Below, in pieces: positions 29,546 to 44,110 of a stretch of DNA of 64,000 bases (position 1 is its first letter; the number at the start of each line of letters is the position of its first letter). The stretch comes from Taudactylus pleione (Eukaryota > Chordata > Amphibia > Anura > Myobatrachidae). Location of the stretch: positions 451,001 through 515,000 of the forward strand of contig JAUIMM010001251.1 in the NCBI GenBank assembly GCA_031769625.1. Direction: 5' to 3'. Made by a program: the position numbers and the translations under genes. The notes under the pieces were generated by a model. The model was not told the DNA's origin, did no database searches, and was given only the letters and a program-made list of their open reading frames with translations.

Positions 29546-32500
29546 CATACAGGAGGCTAGTACATACAGGAGAGCCCATACTGGAGGCTAGTACATACAG
29601 GAGAGCCCATACTGGTGGCTAGAACATACAAGAGAGCCCATACTGGTGGCTAGAACATACAAGAGAGCCCATACTGGTGGCTAGTACATACAGGAGAGCC
29701 CATATTGGTGGCTAGAACATACAAGAGAGCCCATAATGGTGGCTAGTACATACAGGAGAGCCCATACTGGTGGCTAGTACATACAGGAGAGCCCATATTG
29801 GTGGCTAGTACATACAGGAGGCTAGTACATACAGGAGAGCCCATACTGGAGGCTAGTACATACAGGAGAGCCCATACTGGAGGCTAGTACATACAGGAGA
29901 GCCCATACTGGTGGCTAGTACATACAGGAGAGCCCATACTGGTGGCTAGTACATACAGGAGAGCCCATACTGGTGGCTAGTACATACAGGAGAGCCCATA
30001 CTGGTGGCTAGTACATACAGGAGAGCCCATACTGGTGGCTAGTACATACAGGAGGCTAGTACATACAAGAGAGCCCATACTGGAGGCTAGTACATACAGG
30101 AGAGCCCATGCAGGAGGCTAGTACATACAGGAGAGCCCATACTGGAGGCTATAACATACAGGAGAGCTCATACTGGTGGCTAGTACATACAGGAGGCTAG
30201 TACATACAGGAGAGCCCATACTGGTGGCTAGAACATACAAGAGAGCCCATACTGGTGGCAAGTACATACAGGAGAGCACATACTGGTGGCTAGTACATAC
30301 AGGAGAGCCCATACTGGTGGCTAGTACATACAGGAGGCTAGTACATACAAGAGAGCCCATACTGGAGGCTAGTACATACAGGAGAGCCCATACTGGAGGC
30401 TAGTACATACAGGAGAGCCCATACTGGAGGCTAGTACATACAGGAGAGCCCATACTGGAGGCTAGTACATACAGGAGAGCCCATACTGGAGGCTAGTACA
30501 TACAGGAGGCTAGTACATACAGGAGAGCTCATACTGGAGGCTATAACATACAGGAGAGCCCATACTGGTGGCGGGTACATACAGGAGGCTAGTACATACA
30601 GGAGAGCCCATACTGGAGGCTAGTACATACAGGAGAGCCCATATTGGTGGTTAGAACATACAAGAGAGCCCATACTGGTGGCTAGTACATACAGGAGAGC
30701 CCATACTGGTGGCTAGTACATACAGGAGAGCCCATATTGGTGGCTAGTACATACAGGAGGCTAGTACATACAGGAGAGCCCATACTGGAGGCTAGTACAT
30801 ACAGGAGAGCCCATACTGGAGGCTAGTACATACAGGAGAGCCCATACTGGTGGCTAGTACATACAGGAGAGCCCATACTGGTGGCTAGTACATACAGGAG
30901 AGCCCATACTGGTGGCTAGTACATACAGGAGGCTAATACATACAAGAGAGCCCATACTGGAGGCTAGTACATACAGGAGAGCCCATGCAGGAGGCTAGTA
31001 CATACAGGAGAGCCCATACTGGAGGCTATAACATACAGGAGAGCTCATACTGGTGGCTAGTACATACAGGAGGCTAGTACATACAGGAGAGCCCATACTG
31101 GTGGCTAGAACATACAAGAGAGCCCATACTGGTGGCAAGTACATACAGGAGAGCACATACTGGTGGCTAGTACATACAGGAGAGCCCATACTGGTGGCTA
31201 GTACATACAGGAGGCTAGTACATACAGGAGAGCCCATACTTGAGGCTAGTACATACAGGAGAGCCCATACTGGAGGCTAGTACATACAGGAGAGCCCATA
31301 CTGGAGGCTAGTACATACAGGAGAGCCCATACTGGAGGCTAGTACATACAGGAGAGCCCATACTGGAGGCTAGTACATACAGGAGGCTAGTACATACAGG
31401 AGAGCTCATACTGGAGGCTATAACATACAGGAGAGCCCATACTGGTGGCGGGTACATACAGGAGGCTAGTACATACAGGAGAGCCCATACTGGAGGCTAG
31501 TACATACAGGAGAGCCCATATTGGTGGTTAGAACATACAAGAGAGCCCATACTGGTGGCTAGTACATACAGGAGAGCCCATACTGGTGGCTAGTACATAC
31601 AGGAGGCTAGTACATACAGGAGAGCCCATACTTGAGGCTAGTACATACAAGAGAGCCCATACTGGTGGCTAGTACATACAGGAGGCTAGTACATACAGGA
31701 GAGCCCATACTGGAGGCTAGTACATACAGGAGAGCCCATACTGAAGGCTAGTACATACAGGAGAGCCCATACTGGAGGCTAGTACATACAGGAGAGCCCA
31801 TGCTGGAGGCTAGTACATACAGGAGAGCCCATACTGGTGGCTAGAACATACAGGAGAGCCCATACTGGTGGCTAGTACATACAGGAGAGCCCATACTGGT
31901 GGCTAGTACATACAGGAGAGCCCATACTGGTGGCTAGTACATACAGGAGAGCCCATACTGGTGGCTAGTACATACAGGAGGCTAGTACATACAGGAGAGC
32001 CCAAACTGGAGGCTAGTACATACAGGAGAGCCCATACTGGAGGCTAGTACATACAGGAGAGCCCATACTGGAGGCTAGTACATACAGGAGAGCCCATACT
32101 GGTGGCTAGTACATACAGGAGAGCCCATACTGGTGGCTAGTACATACAGGAGAGCCCATACTGGTGGCTAGTACATACAGGAGACTAGTACAAACAGGAG
32201 AGCCCATACTGGTGGCTAGTACATACAGGAGACTAGTACATACAGGAGAGCCCATACTGGTGGCTAGAACATACAGGAGAGCCCATACTGGTGGCTAGTA
32301 CATACAGGAGAGCCCATACTGGTGGCTAGTACATACAGGAGAGCCCATACTGGAGGCTAGTACATACAGGAGAGCCCATACTGGAGGCTAGTACATACAG
32401 GAGAGCCCATACTGGTGGCTAGTACATACAGGAGAGCCCATACTGGTGGCTAGTACATACAGGAGAGCCCATACTGGTGGCTAGTACATACAGGAGGCTA

Positions 32501-33145
32501 GTACATACAGGAGAGCCCATACTGGAGGCTAGTACATACAGGAGAGCCCATACGGGAGGCTAGTACATACAGGAGAGCCCATACTGGAGGCTAGTACATA
32601 CAGGAGAGCCCATGCTGGTGGCTAGAACATACAGGAGAGCCCATACTGGTGGCTAGTACATACAGGAGAGTCCATACTGGTGGCTAGTACATACAGGAGA
32701 GCCCATACTGGTGGCTAGTACATAAAGGAGAGCCCATACTGGTGGCTAGTACATACAGGAGGCTAGTACATACAGGAGAGCCCATACTGGAGGCTAGTAC
32801 ATACAGGAGAGCCCATGCAGGAGGCTAGTACATACAGGAGAGCCCATACTGGAGGCTATAACATACAGGAGAGCTCATACTGGTGGCTAGTACATACAGG
32901 AGGCTAGTACATACAGGAGAGCCCATACTGGAGGCAAGTACATACAGGAGAGCCCATACTGGTGTCTAGAACATACAAGAGAGCCCATACTGGTGGCAAG
33001 TACATACAGGAGAGCACATACTGGTGGCTAGTACATACAGGAGAGCCCATACTGGTGGCTAGTACATACAGGAGGCTAGTACATACAGGAGAGCCCATAC
33101 TGGAGGCTAGTACATACAGGAGAGCCCATACTGGAGGCTAGTACA
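25950..33145 (+). repeat. Adjacent 3,598-bp satellite tandem duplication
   Basis: Landmarks at 25,981, 26,520, 27,397 and 29,306 recur at 29,579, 30,118, 30,995 and 32,904, always offset by exactly 3,598 bp. The copies are directly adjacent (about 25,950-29,547 and 29,548-33,145). I saw only isolated substitutions, for example GGCTAGTACA at 27,34x versus GGCTAATACA at 30,94x, and no indels. Each copy itself contains an 877-bp internal duplication; 877 equals 25 x 31 plus 6 x 17, consistent with whole monomers and half-units. Confidence 0.9.
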
Positions 33146-34919
33146 TACAGGAGAGCCCATACTGGAGGCTAGTACATACAGGAGAGCCCATACTGGAGGC
33201 TAGTACATACAGGAGAGACCATACTGGAGGCTAGTACATACAGGAGGCTAGTACATACAGGAGAGCTCATACTGGAGGATATAACATACAGGAGAGCCCA
33301 TACTGGAGGCTAGTACATACAGGAGGCTAGTACATACAGGAGAGCCCATACTGGAGGCTAGTACATACAGGAGAGCCCATACTGGAGGCTAGTACATACA
33401 GGAGAGCCCATACTGGAGGCTAGTACATACAGCAGAGCCCATGCTGGAGGCTAGTACATACAGGAGAGCCCATACTGGTGGCTAGAACATACAGGAGAGC
33501 CCATACTGGTGGCTAGTACATACAGGAGAGCCCATACTGGTGGCTAGTACATACAGGAGAGCCCATACTGGTGGCTAGTACATACAGGAGAGCCCATACT
33601 GGTGGCTAGTACATACAGGAGGCTAGTACATACAGGAGAGCCCAAACTGGAGGCTAGTACATACAGGAGAGCCCATACTGGAGGCTAGTACTTACAGGAG
33701 AGCCCACACTGGAGGCTAGTACATACAGGAGAGCCCATACTGGTGGCTAGTACATACAGGAGAGCCCATACTGGTGGCTAGTACATACAGGAGAGCCCAT
33801 ACTGGTGGCTAGTACATACAGGAGACTAGTACATACAGGAGAGCCCATACTGGAGGCTAGTACATACAGGAGAGCCCATACTGGTGGCTAGAACATAAAG
33901 GAGAGCCCATACTGGAGGCTAGTACATACAGGAGAGCCCATGCAGGAGGCTAGTAAATACAGGAGAGCCCATACTGGAGGCTATAACATACAGGAGAGCC
34001 CATACTCGTGGCTAGTACATAGAGGAGGCTAGTACATACAGGAGAGCCCATACTGGAGGCTAGTACATACAGGAGAGCCCATACTGGTGGCTAGAACATA
34101 CATGAGAGCCCATACTGGTGGCTAGTACATACAGGAGAGCCCATGCTGGGGTCTAGTACATACAGGAGAGCCCATACTGGTGGCTAGTACATACAGGAGG
34201 CTAGTACATACAGGAGAGCCCATACGGGAGGCTAGTACATAAAGGAGAGCCCATACTGGAGGCTAGTACATACAGGAGAGCCCATACTGGAGGCTAGTAC
34301 ATACAGGAGAGCCCATACTGGAGGCTAGTACATACAGGATAGCCAATGCTGGAGGCTAGAACATACAGGAGAGCCCATACTGGAGGCTAGTACATACAGG
34401 AGAGCCCATACTGGTGGCTAGAACATACAGGAGAGCCCATACTGGTGGCTAGTACATACAGGAGAGCCCATACTGGTGGCTAGTACATACAGGAGAGCCC
34501 ATACTGGTGGCTAGTACATACTGGAGGCTAGTACATAAAGGAGAGCCCATACTGGATGCTAGTACATAAAGGAGTGCCCATACTGGAGGCTAGTACATAC
34601 AGGAGAGCCCACACTGGAGGCTAGTACATACAGGAGAGCCCATACTGGAGGCTAGTACATACAGGAGAGCCCATACTGGAGGCTAGTACATACAGGAGAG
34701 CCCATACTGGAGGCTAGTACATACAGGAGAGCCCATACTGGTGGCTAGAACATACAGGAGAGCCCATACTGGTGGCTAGTACATACAGGAGAGCCCATAC
34801 TGGTGGCTAGTACATACAGGAGGCTAGTACATACAGGAGAGCCCATACTGGAGGCTAGTACATACAGGAGAGCCCATACTGGTGGCTAGAACATACAAAA
34901 GAGCCCATACTGGAGGCTA

Positions 34920-36395
34920 GTACATACAGGAGAGCCCATACTGGTGGCTAGAACATACAAGAGAGCCCATACTGGTGGCTAGTACATACAGGAGAGCCCA
35001 TACAGGAGGCTAGTACATACAGGAGAGCCCATACTGGAGGCTAGTACATACAGGAGAGCCCATACTGGAGGCTAGTACATACAGGAGAGCCCATACTGGA
35101 GGCTAGTACATACAGGAGAGCCCATACTGGAGGCTAGTACAAACAGGAGAGCCCATACTGGTGTACAAACAGGAGAGCCCATACTGGTGGCTAGAACATA
35201 CAGGAGAGCCCATACTGGTGGCTAGAACATACTGGAGGCTAGTACATACAGGAGAGCCCATACTGGAGGCTAGTACAAACAGGAGAGCCCATACTGGTGT
35301 ACAAACAGGAGAGCCCATACTGGTGGCTAGAACATACAGGAGAGCCCATACTGGTGGCTAGTACATACTGGAGGCTAGTACATACAGGAGAGCCCATACT
35401 GGAGGCTAGTACATACAGGAGAGCCCATACTGGAGGCTAGTACATACAGGAGAGCCCATGCTGGAGGCTAGTACATACAGGAGAGCCCATACTGGTGGCT
35501 AGTACATACAGGAGAGCCCATACTGGTGGCTAGTACATACAGGAGAGCCCATGCTGGAGGCTAGTACATACAGGAGAGCCCATACTGGTGGCTAGTACAT
35601 ACAGGAGAGCCCATACTGGTGGCTAGTACATACAGGAGAGCCCATACTGGAGGCTAGTACATACAGGAGAGCCCATACTGGTGGCTAGAACATACAAGAG
35701 AGCCCATACTGGTGGCTAGTACATACAGGAGAGCCCATACAGGAGGCTAGTACATACAGGAGAGCCCATACTGGAGGCTAGTACATACAGGAGAGCCCAT
35801 ACTGGAGGCTAGTACATACAGGAGAGCCCATACTGGAGGCTAGTACATACAGGAGAGCCCATACTGGAGGCTAGTACAAACAGGAGAGCCCATACTGGTG
35901 TACAAACAGGAGAGCCCATACTGGTGGCTAGAACATACAGGAGAGCCCATACTGGTGGCTAGAACATACTGGAGGCTAGTACATACAGGAGAGCCCATAC
36001 TGGAGGCTAGTACAAACAGGAGAGCCCATACTGGTGTACAAACAGGAGAGCCCATACTGGTGGCTAGAACATACAGGAGAGCCCATACTGGTGGCTAGTA
36101 CATACTGGAGGCTAGTACATACAGGAGAGCCCATACTGGAGGCTAGTACATACAGGAGAGCCCATACTGGAGGCTAGTACATACAGGAGAGCCCATGCTG
36201 GAGGCTAGTACATACAGGAGAGCCCATACTGGTGGCTAGTACATACAGGAGAGCCCATACTGGTGGCTAGTACATACAGGAGAGCCCATGCTGGAGGCTA
36301 GTACATACAGGAGAGCCCATACTGGTGGCTAGTACATACAGGAGAGCCCATACTGGTGGCTAGTACATACAGGAGAGCCCATACTGGAGGCTAGT
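34920..36395 (+). repeat. Tandem duplication of a 737-bp satellite block
   Basis: CATACAGGAGGCTAG at about 35,000 recurs at 35,737. The unusual shortened junction CTGGTGTACAAACAGGAGAG, in which most of the first half-monomer is deleted, occurs twice in each copy. A related copy of this junction is also near 37,245. Confidence 0.85.
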
Positions 36396-36589
36396 ACATA
36401 CAGGAGAGCCCATACTGGTGGCTAGTACATACAGGAGAGCCCATACTGGTGGCTAGTACATACAGGAGGCTAGTACATACAGGAGAGCCCAAACTGGAGG
36501 CTTGTACATACAGGAGAGCCCATACTGGAGGCTAGTACATACAGGAGAGCCCATACTGGAGGCTAGTACATACAGGAGAGCCCATACTG

Positions 36590-39100
36590 GTGGCTAGTAC
36601 ATACAGGAGACTAGTACATACAGGAGAGCCCATACTGGTGGCTAGTACATACAGGAGAGCCCATACTGGTGGCTAGAACATACAGGAGAGCCCATACTGG
36701 TGGCTAGTACATACAGAAGAGCCCATACTGGTGGCTAGTACATGCAGGAGAGCCCATACTGGTGGCTAGTACATACAGGAGAGCCCATACTGGTGGCTAG
36801 AACATACAGGAGAGCCCATACTGGTGGCTAGTACATACAGGAGGCTAGTACATACAGGAGAGCCCATACTGGAGGATAGTACATACAGGAGAGCCCATAC
36901 TGGAGGCTAGTACATACAGGAGAGCCCATACTGGAGGCTAGTCCATACAGGAGAGCCCATGCTGGAGGCTAGTACATACAGGAGAGCCCATACTGGAGGC
37001 TAGTACAAACAGGAGAGCCCATACTGGTGGCTAGAACATACAGGAGAGCCCATACTGGTGGCTAGTACATACAGGAGGCTAGTACATACAGGAGAGCCCA
37101 TACTGGAGGCTATAACATACAGGAGAGCCCATACTGGTGGCTAGTACATACAGGAGGCTAGTACATACAGGAGAGCCCATACTGGAGGCTAGTACATACA
37201 GGAGAGCCCATACTGGAGGCTAGTACAAACACGAGAGCCCATACTGGTGTACAAACAGGAGAGCCCATACTGGTGGCTAGAACATACAGGAGAGCCCATA
37301 CTGGTGGCAAGTACATACAGGAGGCTAGTACATACAGGAGAGCCCATACTGGAGGCTAGTACATACAGGAGAGCCCATACTGGAGGCTAGTACATACAGG
37401 AGAGCCCATACTGGAGGTTAGTACATACAGGAGAGCCCATGCTGGAGGCTAGTACATACAGGAGAGCCCATACTGGTGGCAAGTACATACAGGAGGCTAG
37501 TACATACAGGAGAGCCCATACTGGAGGCTAGTACATACAGGAGAGCCCATACTGGAGGCTAGTACATACAGGAGAGCCCATACTGGAGGCTAGTACATAC
37601 AGGAGAGCCCATGCTGGAGGCTAGTACATACAGGAGAGCCCATACTGGTGGCTAGTACATACAGGAGAGCCCATACTGGTGGCTAGTACATACAGGAGAG
37701 CCCATACTGGTGGCTAGTACATACAGGAGGCTAGTACATACAGGAGAGCCCAAACTGGAGGCTAGTACATACAAGAGAGCCCATACTGGAGGCTAGTACA
37801 TACAGGAGAGCCCATACTGGAGGCTAGTACATACAGGAGAGCCCATACTGGTGGCTAGTACATACAGGAGACTAGTACATACAGGAGAGCCCATACTGGT
37901 GGCTAGTACATACAGGAGAGCCCATACTGGTGGCTAGAACATACAGGAGAGCCCATACTGGTGGCTAGTACATACAGGAGAGCCCATACTGGTGGCTAGT
38001 ACATGCAGGAGAGCCCATACTGGTGGCTAGTACATACAGGAGAGCCCATACTGGTGGCTAGAACATACAGGAGAGCCCATACTGGTGGCTAGTACATACA
38101 GGAGGCTAGTACATACAGGAGAGCCCATACTGGAGGCTAGTACATACAGGAGAGCCCATACTGGAGGCTAGTACATACAGGAGAGCCCATGCTGGAGGCT
38201 AGTACATACAGGAGAGCCCATACTGGTGGCTAGAACATACAGGAGGCTAGTACATACAGGAGAGCCCATACTGGAGGCTAGTACATACAGGAGAGCCCAT
38301 ACTGGTGGCTAGAACATACAAAAGAGCCCATACTGGAGGCTAGTACATACAGGAGAGCCCATACTGGTGGCTAGAACATACAAGAGAGCCCATACTGGTG
38401 GCTAGTACATACAGGAGAGCCCATGCTGGAGGCTAGTACATACAGGAGAGCCCATACTGGTGGCTAGTACATACAGGAGAGCCCATACTGGTGGCTAGTA
38501 CATACAGGAGAGCCCATACTGGAGGCTAGTACATACAGGAGAGCCCATACTGGTGGCTAGTACATACAGGAGAGCCCATACTGGTGGCTAGTACATACAG
38601 GAGGCTAGTACATACAGGAGAGCCCAAACTGGAGGCTTGTACATACAGGAGAGCCCATACTGGAGGCTAGTACATACAGGAGAGCCCATACTGGAGGCTA
38701 GTACATACAGGAGAGCCCATACTGGTGGCTAGTACATACAGGAGAGCCCATACTGGTGGCTAGTACATACAGGAGGCTAGTACATACAGGAGAGCCCATA
38801 CTGGAGGCTAGTACATACAGGAGAGCCCAAACTGGTGGCTAGAACATACAAGAGAGCCCATACTGGTGGCTAGTACATACAGAAGAGCCCATACTGGTGG
38901 CTAGTACATACAGGAGAGCCCATACTGGAGGCTAGTACATACAGGAGAGCCCATGCTGGAGGCTAGTACATACAGGAGAGCCCATGCTGGAGGCTAGTAC
39001 ATACAGGAGAGCCCATGCTGGAGGCTAGTACATACAGGAGAGCCCATGCTGGAGGCTAGTACATACAGGAGAGCCCATGCTGGAGGCTAGTACAAACAGG
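36590..39100 (+). repeat. Tandem duplication of a 1,261-bp satellite block
   Basis: GAGACTAGTACATACAGG at about 36,607 recurs at 37,868, and the CATGCAGG variant at 36,741 recurs at 38,002, both offset by 1,261 bp, with matching order of neighbouring variants. Boundaries are approximate. Confidence 0.65.
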
Positions 39101-40309
39101 AGAGCCCATACTGGTGGCTAGAACATACAGGAGAGCCCATACTGGTGGCTAGTACATACAGGAGGCTAGTACATACAGGAGAGCCCATACTGGAGGCCCA
39201 TACTGGAGGCTAGTACATACAGGAGAGCCCATGTTGGAGGCTAGTACATACAGGAGAGCCCATACTGTAGGCTAGTACATACAGGAGAGCCCATACTGGT
39301 GGCTAGAACATACAGGAGAGCCCATACTGGTGGCTAGTACATACAGGAGAGCCCATACTGGTGGCTAGTACATACAGGAGAGCCCATACTGGTGGCTAGT
39401 ACATACAGGAGAGCCCATACTGGAGGCTAGTACATACAGGAGAGCCCATGCTGGAGGCTAGTACATACAGGAGAGCCCATGCTGGAGGCTAGTACAAACA
39501 GGAGAGCCCATACTGGTGGCTAGAACATACAGGAGAGCCCATACTGGTGGCTAGTACATACAGGAGGCTAGTACATACAGGAGAGCCCATACTGGAGGCT
39601 AGTACATACAGGAGAGCCCAAACTGGTGGCTAGAACATACAAGAGAGCCCATACTGGTGGCTAGTACATACAGAAGAGCCCATACTGGTAGCTAGTACAT
39701 ACAGGAGAGCCCATACTGGAGGCTAGTACATACAGGAGAGCCCATGTTGGAGGCTAGTACATACAGGAGAGCCCATGCTGGAGGCTAGTACATACAGGAG
39801 GCTAGTACATACAGGAGAGCCCATACTGGAGGCTAGTACATACAGGAGAGCCCATACTGGAGGCTAGTACATACAGGAGAGCCCATGCTGAAGGCTAGTA
39901 CATACAGGAGAGCCCATGCTGAAGGCTAGTACATACAGGAGAGCCCATACTGGTGGCTAGAACATACAGGAGAGCCCATACTGGTGGCTAGTACATACAG
40001 GAGAGCCCATACTGGTGGCTAGTACATACAGGAGAGCCCATACTGGTGGCTAGTACATACAGGAGGCTAGTACATACAAGAGAGCCCATACTGGAGGCTA
40101 GTACATACAGGAGAGCCCATGCTGGAGGCTAGTACATACAGGAGAGCCCATACTGGATGCTAGTACATACAGGAGAGCCCATACTGGAGGCTAGAACATA
40201 CAGGAGAGCCCATACTGGAGGCTAGTACAAACAGGAGAGCCCATACTGGTGGCTAGTACATACAGGAGGCTAGTACATACAGCAGAGCCCATACTGGTGG
40301 CTAGTACAT

Positions 40310-43300
40310 ACAGGAGGCTAGTACATACAGGAGAGCCCATACTGGAGGCTTGTACATACAGGAGAGCCCATGCTGGAGGCTAGTACATACAGCAGAGCCC
40401 ATACTGGAGGCTAGTACATACAGGAGGCTAGTACATACAGGAGAGCCCATACTGGAGGCTAGAACATACAGGAGAGCCCATACTGGTAGCTAGTACATAC
40501 AGGAGGCTAGTACATACAGGAGAGCCCATACTGGAGGCTAGTACATACAGGAGGCTAGTACATACAGGAGAGCCCATACTGGAGGCTAGTACATACAGGA
40601 GGCTAGTACATACAGGAGAGCCCATACTGGAGGCTAGTACATACAGGAGAGCCCATACTGGAGGCTAGTACATACAGGAGAGCCCATACTGGTGGCTAGA
40701 ACATACAAGAGAGCCCATACTGGTGGCTAGTACATACAGGAGAGCCCATACTGGTGGCTAGTACATACAGGAGAGCCCATACTGGAGGCAAGTACATACA
40801 GGAGAGCCCATACTGGTGGCTATAACATACAGGAGAGCCCATATTGGTGGCTAGTACATACAGGAGAGCCCATACTGGTTGCTAGTACATACAGGAGGCT
40901 AGTACATACAGGAGAGCCCATACTGGAGGCTATAACATACAGGAGAGCCCATACTGGTGGCTAGTACATACAGGAGGCTAGTACATACAGGAGAGCCCAT
41001 ACTGGAGGCTAGTACATACAGGAGAGCCCATACTGGTGGCTAGAACATACAAGAGAGCCCATACTGGTGGCTAATACATACAGGAGAGCCCGTACTGGTG
41101 GCTAGTACATACAGGAGAGCCCATACTGGTGGCTAGTACATACAGGAGGCTAGTACATACAGCAGAGCCCATACTGGAGGCTAGTACATACAGGAGGCTA
41201 GTACATACAGGAGAGCCCATACTGGAGGCTAGTACATACAGGAGAGCCCATACTGGTAGCTAGTACATACAGGAGGCTAGTACATACAGGAGAGCCCATA
41301 CTGGAGGCTATAACATACAGGAGAGCCCATACTGGTGGCTAGTACATACAGGAGGCTAGTACATACAGGAGAGCCCATACTGGAGGCTTGTACATACAGG
41401 AGAGCCCATGCTGGAGGCTAGTACATACAGCAGAGCCCATACTGGAGGCTAGTACATACAGGAGGCTAGTACATACAGGAGAGCCCATACTGGAGGCTAG
41501 TACATACAGGAGAGCCCATACTGGTAGCTAGTACATACAGGAGGCTAGTACATACAGGAGAGCCCATACTGGAGGCTAGTACATACAGGAGGCTAGTACA
41601 TACAGGAGAGCCCATACTGGAGGCTAGTACATACAGGAGGCTAGTACATACAGGAGAGCCCATACTGGAGGCTAGTACATACAGGAGAGCCCATACTGGA
41701 GGCTAGTACATACAGGAGAGCCCATACTGGTGGCTAGAACATACAAGAGAGCCCATACTGGTGGCTAGTACATACAGGAGAGCCCATACTGGTGGCTAGT
41801 ACATACAGGAGAGCCCATACTGGAGGCTAGTACATACAGGAGAGCCCATACTGGAGGCAAGTACATACAGGAGAGCCCATACTGGTGGCTATAACATACA
41901 GGAGAGCCCATATTGGTGGCTAGTACATACAGGAGAGCCCATACTGGTTGCTAGTACATACTGGAGGCTAGTACATACAGGAGAGCCCATGCTGGAGGCT
42001 AGTACATACAGGAGAGCCCATACTGGAGGCTAGTACATACAGGAGAGCCCATACTGGAGGCTAGAACAAACAGGAGAGCCCATACTGGTGGCTAGTACAT
42101 ACAGGAGGCTAGTACATACAGGAGAGCCCATACTGGAGGCTAGTACAAACAGGAGAGCCCATACTGGTGGCTAGTACATACAGGAGGCTAGTACATACAG
42201 CAGAGCCCATACTGGTGGCTAGTACATACAGGAGGCTAGTACATACAGGAGAGCCCATACTGGAGGCTTGTACATACAGGAGAGCCCATGCTGGAGGCTA
42301 GTACATACAGCAGAGCCCATACTGGAGGCTAGTACATACAGGAGGCTAGTACATACAGGAGAGCCCATACTGGAGGCTAGTACATACAGGAGAGCCCATA
42401 CTGGTAGCTAGTACATACAGGAGGCTAGTACATACAGGAGAGCCCATACTGGAGGCTAGTACATACAGGAGGCTAGTACATACAGGAGAGCCCATACTGG
42501 AGGCTAGTACATACAGGAGGCTAGTACATACAGGAGAGCCCATACTGGAGGCTAGTACATACAGGAGAGCCCATACTGGAGGCTAGTACATACAGGAGAG
42601 CCCATACTGGAGGCTAGTACATACAGGAGAGCCCATACTGGTGGCTAGAACATACAAGAGAGCCCATACTGGTGGCTAGTACATACAGGAGAGCCCATAC
42701 TGGTGGCTAGTACATACAGGAGAGCCCATACTGGAGGCAAGTACATACAGGAGAGCCCATACTGGTGGCTATAACATACAGGAGAGCCCATATTGGTGGC
42801 TAGTACATACAGGAGAGCCCATACTGGTTGCTAGTACATACAGGAGGCTAGTACATACAGGAGAGCCCATACTGGAGGCTATAACATACAGGAGAGCCCA
42901 TACTGGTGGCTAGTACATACAGGAGGCTAGTACATACAGGAGAGCCCATACTGGAGGCTAGTACATACAGGAGAGCCCATACTGGTGGCTAGAACATACA
43001 AGAGAGCCCATACTGGTGGCTAATACATACAGGAGAGCCCGTACTGGTGGCTAGTACATACAGGAGAGCCCATACTGGTGGCTAGTACATACAGGAGGCT
43101 AGTACATACAGCAGAGCCCATACTGGAGGCTAGTACATACAGGAGGCTAGTACATACAGGAGAGCCCATACTGGAGGCTAGTACATACAGGAGAGCCCAT
43201 ACTGGTAGCTAGTACATACAGGAGGCTAGTACATACAGGAGAGCCCATACTGGAGGCTATAACATACAGGAGAGCCCATACTGGTGGCTAGTACATACAG

Positions 43301-44110
43301 GAGGCTAGTACATACAGGAGAGCCCATACTGGAGGCTTGTACATACAGGAGAGCCCATGCTGGAGGCTAGTACATACAGTAGAGCCCATACTGGAGGCTA
43401 GTACATACAGGAGGCTAGTACATACAGGAGAGCCCATACTGGAGGCTAGTACATACAGGAGAGCCCATACTGGTAGCTAGTACATACAGGAGGCTAGTAC
43501 ATACAGGAGAGCCCATACTGGAGGCTAGTACATACAGGAGGCTAGTACATACAGGAGAGCCCATACTGGAGGCTAGTACATACAGGAGGCTAGTACATAC
43601 AGGAGAGCCCATACTGGAGGCTAGTACATACAGGAGAGCCCATACTGGAGGCTAGTACATACAGGAGAGCCCATACTGGTGGCTAGAACATACAAGAGAG
43701 CCCATACTGGTGGCTAGTACATACAGGAGAGCCCATACTGGTGGCTAGTACATACAGGAGAGCCCATACTGGAGGCTAGTACATACAGGAGAGCCCATAC
43801 TGGAGGCAAGTACATACAGGAGAGCCCATACTGGTGGCTATAACATACAGGAGAGCCCATATTGGTGGCTAGTACATACAGGAGAGCCCATACTGGTTGC
43901 TAGTACATACAGGAGGCTAGTACATACAGGAGAGCCCATACTGGAGGCTATAACATACAGGAGAGCCCATACTGGTGGCTAGTACATACAGGAGGCTAGT
44001 ACATACAGGAGAGCCCATACTGGAGGCTAGTACATACAGGAGAGCCCATACTGGTGGCTAGAACATACAAGAGAGCCCATACTGGTGGCTAATACATACA
44101 GGAGTGCCCG
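40310..44110 (+). repeat. Right-edge satellite higher-order repeat, 0.88-1.07 kb units
   Basis: A run in which 31-bp monomers alternate with 17-bp half-units starts at 40,428, 41,466, 42,346 and 43,415 (spacings 1,038, 880, 1,069). Subtype landmarks such as GGCTTGTACATACAGG, CAGCAGAGCCC, CTATTGGTGG-type and CTAATACATACAGGAG (41,071, 43,020, 44,089) repeat in order. An offset of 1,949 bp links two copies over most of their length. This periodic organisation is more regular than the interior of the array. Confidence 0.8.
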
